A stretch of DNA of 6,015 nucleotides, taken from positions 1 through 6,015 of the forward strand of contig JAITKC010000169.1 of the NCBI GenBank assembly GCA_031278665.1, given 5' to 3'. Source of the DNA: Bifidobacteriaceae bacterium (lineage in GTDB: Bacteria > Actinomycetota > Actinomycetes > Actinomycetales > WQXJ01). The notes below the pieces were generated by a model. The model was not told the origin of the DNA. It saw only the letters and a list, made by a program, of their open reading frames with translations, and made no database searches. Within the stretch, counting starts at the first letter, position 1; every line of letters begins with the position of its first letter. The position numbers were made by a program, and so were the translations under genes. Shown piece by piece: positions 5,320 through 6,015 of the stretch.

Positions 5320-6015
5320 GGCCGCGCCGCCCGGGCGTCGACGGCCGCGACCTGGTCGGTCAGCCGGCCTTGGCCGGCCAGGACTTCGGAGTTGGCGCGA
5401 GGCCGCGAGAAAATCCCGTCCTTGAGGCCGCGCAGCCCCGCCCGCGCCAGCCGGGTCTTGTGACTTGATCGCGCGGCCGCGCCCAGCCAGCCGCACACCG
5501 TGTAGGCGAAGTAGATCAACGCGTCGAGAGGGCCGAAAGCGGGTGACTTGAACAAGGCCCAGAGTTTGTTGCGGACCTCGTAGTAGAACCGGTCGCCGGG
5601 CGAACGCAGCCCGGCCGCGAATGTCTTGGTGTGGTGGACGGTCACCGAAGCCGGCGCCAGCAGGCCCGCGCCGCGCCTGAGCAGGCGGGCGGAGTACTCG
5701 AAATCGTCGTTCCAGATGAAATAGTCGGCCAAGGGCAGCCGGTGGCCCCAGGCGGTGTGCGCGTCGACCAGCATGGACACGAACGAGCCGGTCCGGATGG
5801 GGATGCCGCCGGCGCGGCCGGCCGCCCGTCGCCGCCGGCCGGCCGACCATAGACGCTGACGCTGGGTGTTCATCGGATGGTCGCGCCCGTCCGTCCAAAC
5901 CACCCTGGAGGAAGCCAGCGCCAATTTGCCGGGGTAAGCCAGCCAGGCCCGTTCCAGTTCGGCCAGGGCGGTCGGGGTGGGCGCGGTGTCGTCGTCCATC
6001 AGCCAGCTCGCGTCT
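5316..6015 (-). CDS. Family-2 glycosyltransferase, 5' end outside window
   Basis: The frame is open to the right edge, so the N-terminus is missing. The visible part begins DASWLMDDDT, the metal-binding motif of GT2 enzymes related to rhamnosyl- and galactofuranosyltransferases, where W-L-M/L-D-D-D is typical. The first Met in the window is inside this motif and is not a start. Further on are GSFVSMLVDA, LADYFIWNDDFEYSARLLRRG (acidic catalytic-base region), VTVHHTKTF and FYYEVRNKLW, in the order usual for that group. The stop codon overlaps the next gene's ATG, indicating translational coupling and one operon. The sugar is not determinable; a cell-wall galactan, rhamnan or exopolysaccharide role is inferred from the family. 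Confidence 0.88.
   Translation of the reverse strand, partial: DASWLMDDDTAPTPTALAELERAWLAYPGKLALASSRVVWTDGRDHPMNTQRQRLWSAGRRRRAAGRAGGIPIRTGSFVSMLVDAHTAWGHRLPLADYFIWNDDFEYSARLLRRGAGLLAPASVTVHHTKTFAAGLRSPGDRFYYEVRNKLWALFKSPAFGPLDALIYFAYTVCGWLGAAARSSHKTRLARAGLRGLKDGIFSRPRANSEVLAGQGRLTDQVAAVDARAARP

Noticed and set aside
5320..5898. N-terminal extension of the AmsE-like glycosyltransferase to 491 residues
   Set aside because: That part lies over the upstream glycosyltransferase in another frame. The GT2 domain begins at about residue 20 from the ATG at 5317-5319.

Overview
The window looks like a chromosomal segment of a high-GC Gram-positive bacterium (Actinomycetota). The evidence is very high GC with G/C-ending codons, an actinobacterial-type uracil phosphoribosyltransferase, a TadA-type tRNA adenosine deaminase beside a serine tRNA with an encoded CCA end, and GC-rich hairpin terminators without clear T-tracts. 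The genus cannot be named from the sequence alone.

Layout. (1) 1-1182, plus strand: an AMP-binding (acyl-CoA synthetase-like) reading frame, open at the left edge. Its N-terminal part is an unusual Gly/Arg/Asp-rich stretch, and it stops at the hinge where the family's C-terminal domain should begin. (2) 1183-2242: about 1.06 kb with no credible gene but much repeat structure. Two hairpins follow the AMP-binding gene. Next comes an inverted array of eleven 31-bp units: four pointing left at 1499-1622 and seven pointing right at 1687-1890, each arm in strict 31-bp register. A 16-bp word brackets the array in inverted orientation, and its right copy is half of a perfect 22-bp palindrome. The block ends in the upp terminator. 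(3) 2243-2878, minus: upp (pyrimidine salvage). (4) 2973-3446, plus, divergent from upp: tadA (inosine formation at the tRNA wobble position). (5) 3474-3563, plus: tRNA-Ser(CGA), followed by a strong hairpin. (6) 3649-4362, plus: a 237-residue soluble protein of unknown function with a strong ribosome binding site. (7) 4423-6015, minus: two family-2 glycosyltransferases joined by an ATGA start/stop overlap. The upstream one runs off the right edge. They probably belong to a cell-surface polysaccharide locus.

The genes do not form one pathway. Items 3-5 are housekeeping nucleotide and tRNA functions, and item 7 is the downstream end of a surface-glycan operon. The most unusual feature is the 31-bp inverted array at about 1499-1890. 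It is not coding, because the 31-bp period rotates through all reading frames, and it is not CRISPR-like. Its period is close to three helical turns, so it could be a phased protein-binding array or the core of a non-autonomous repeat element.
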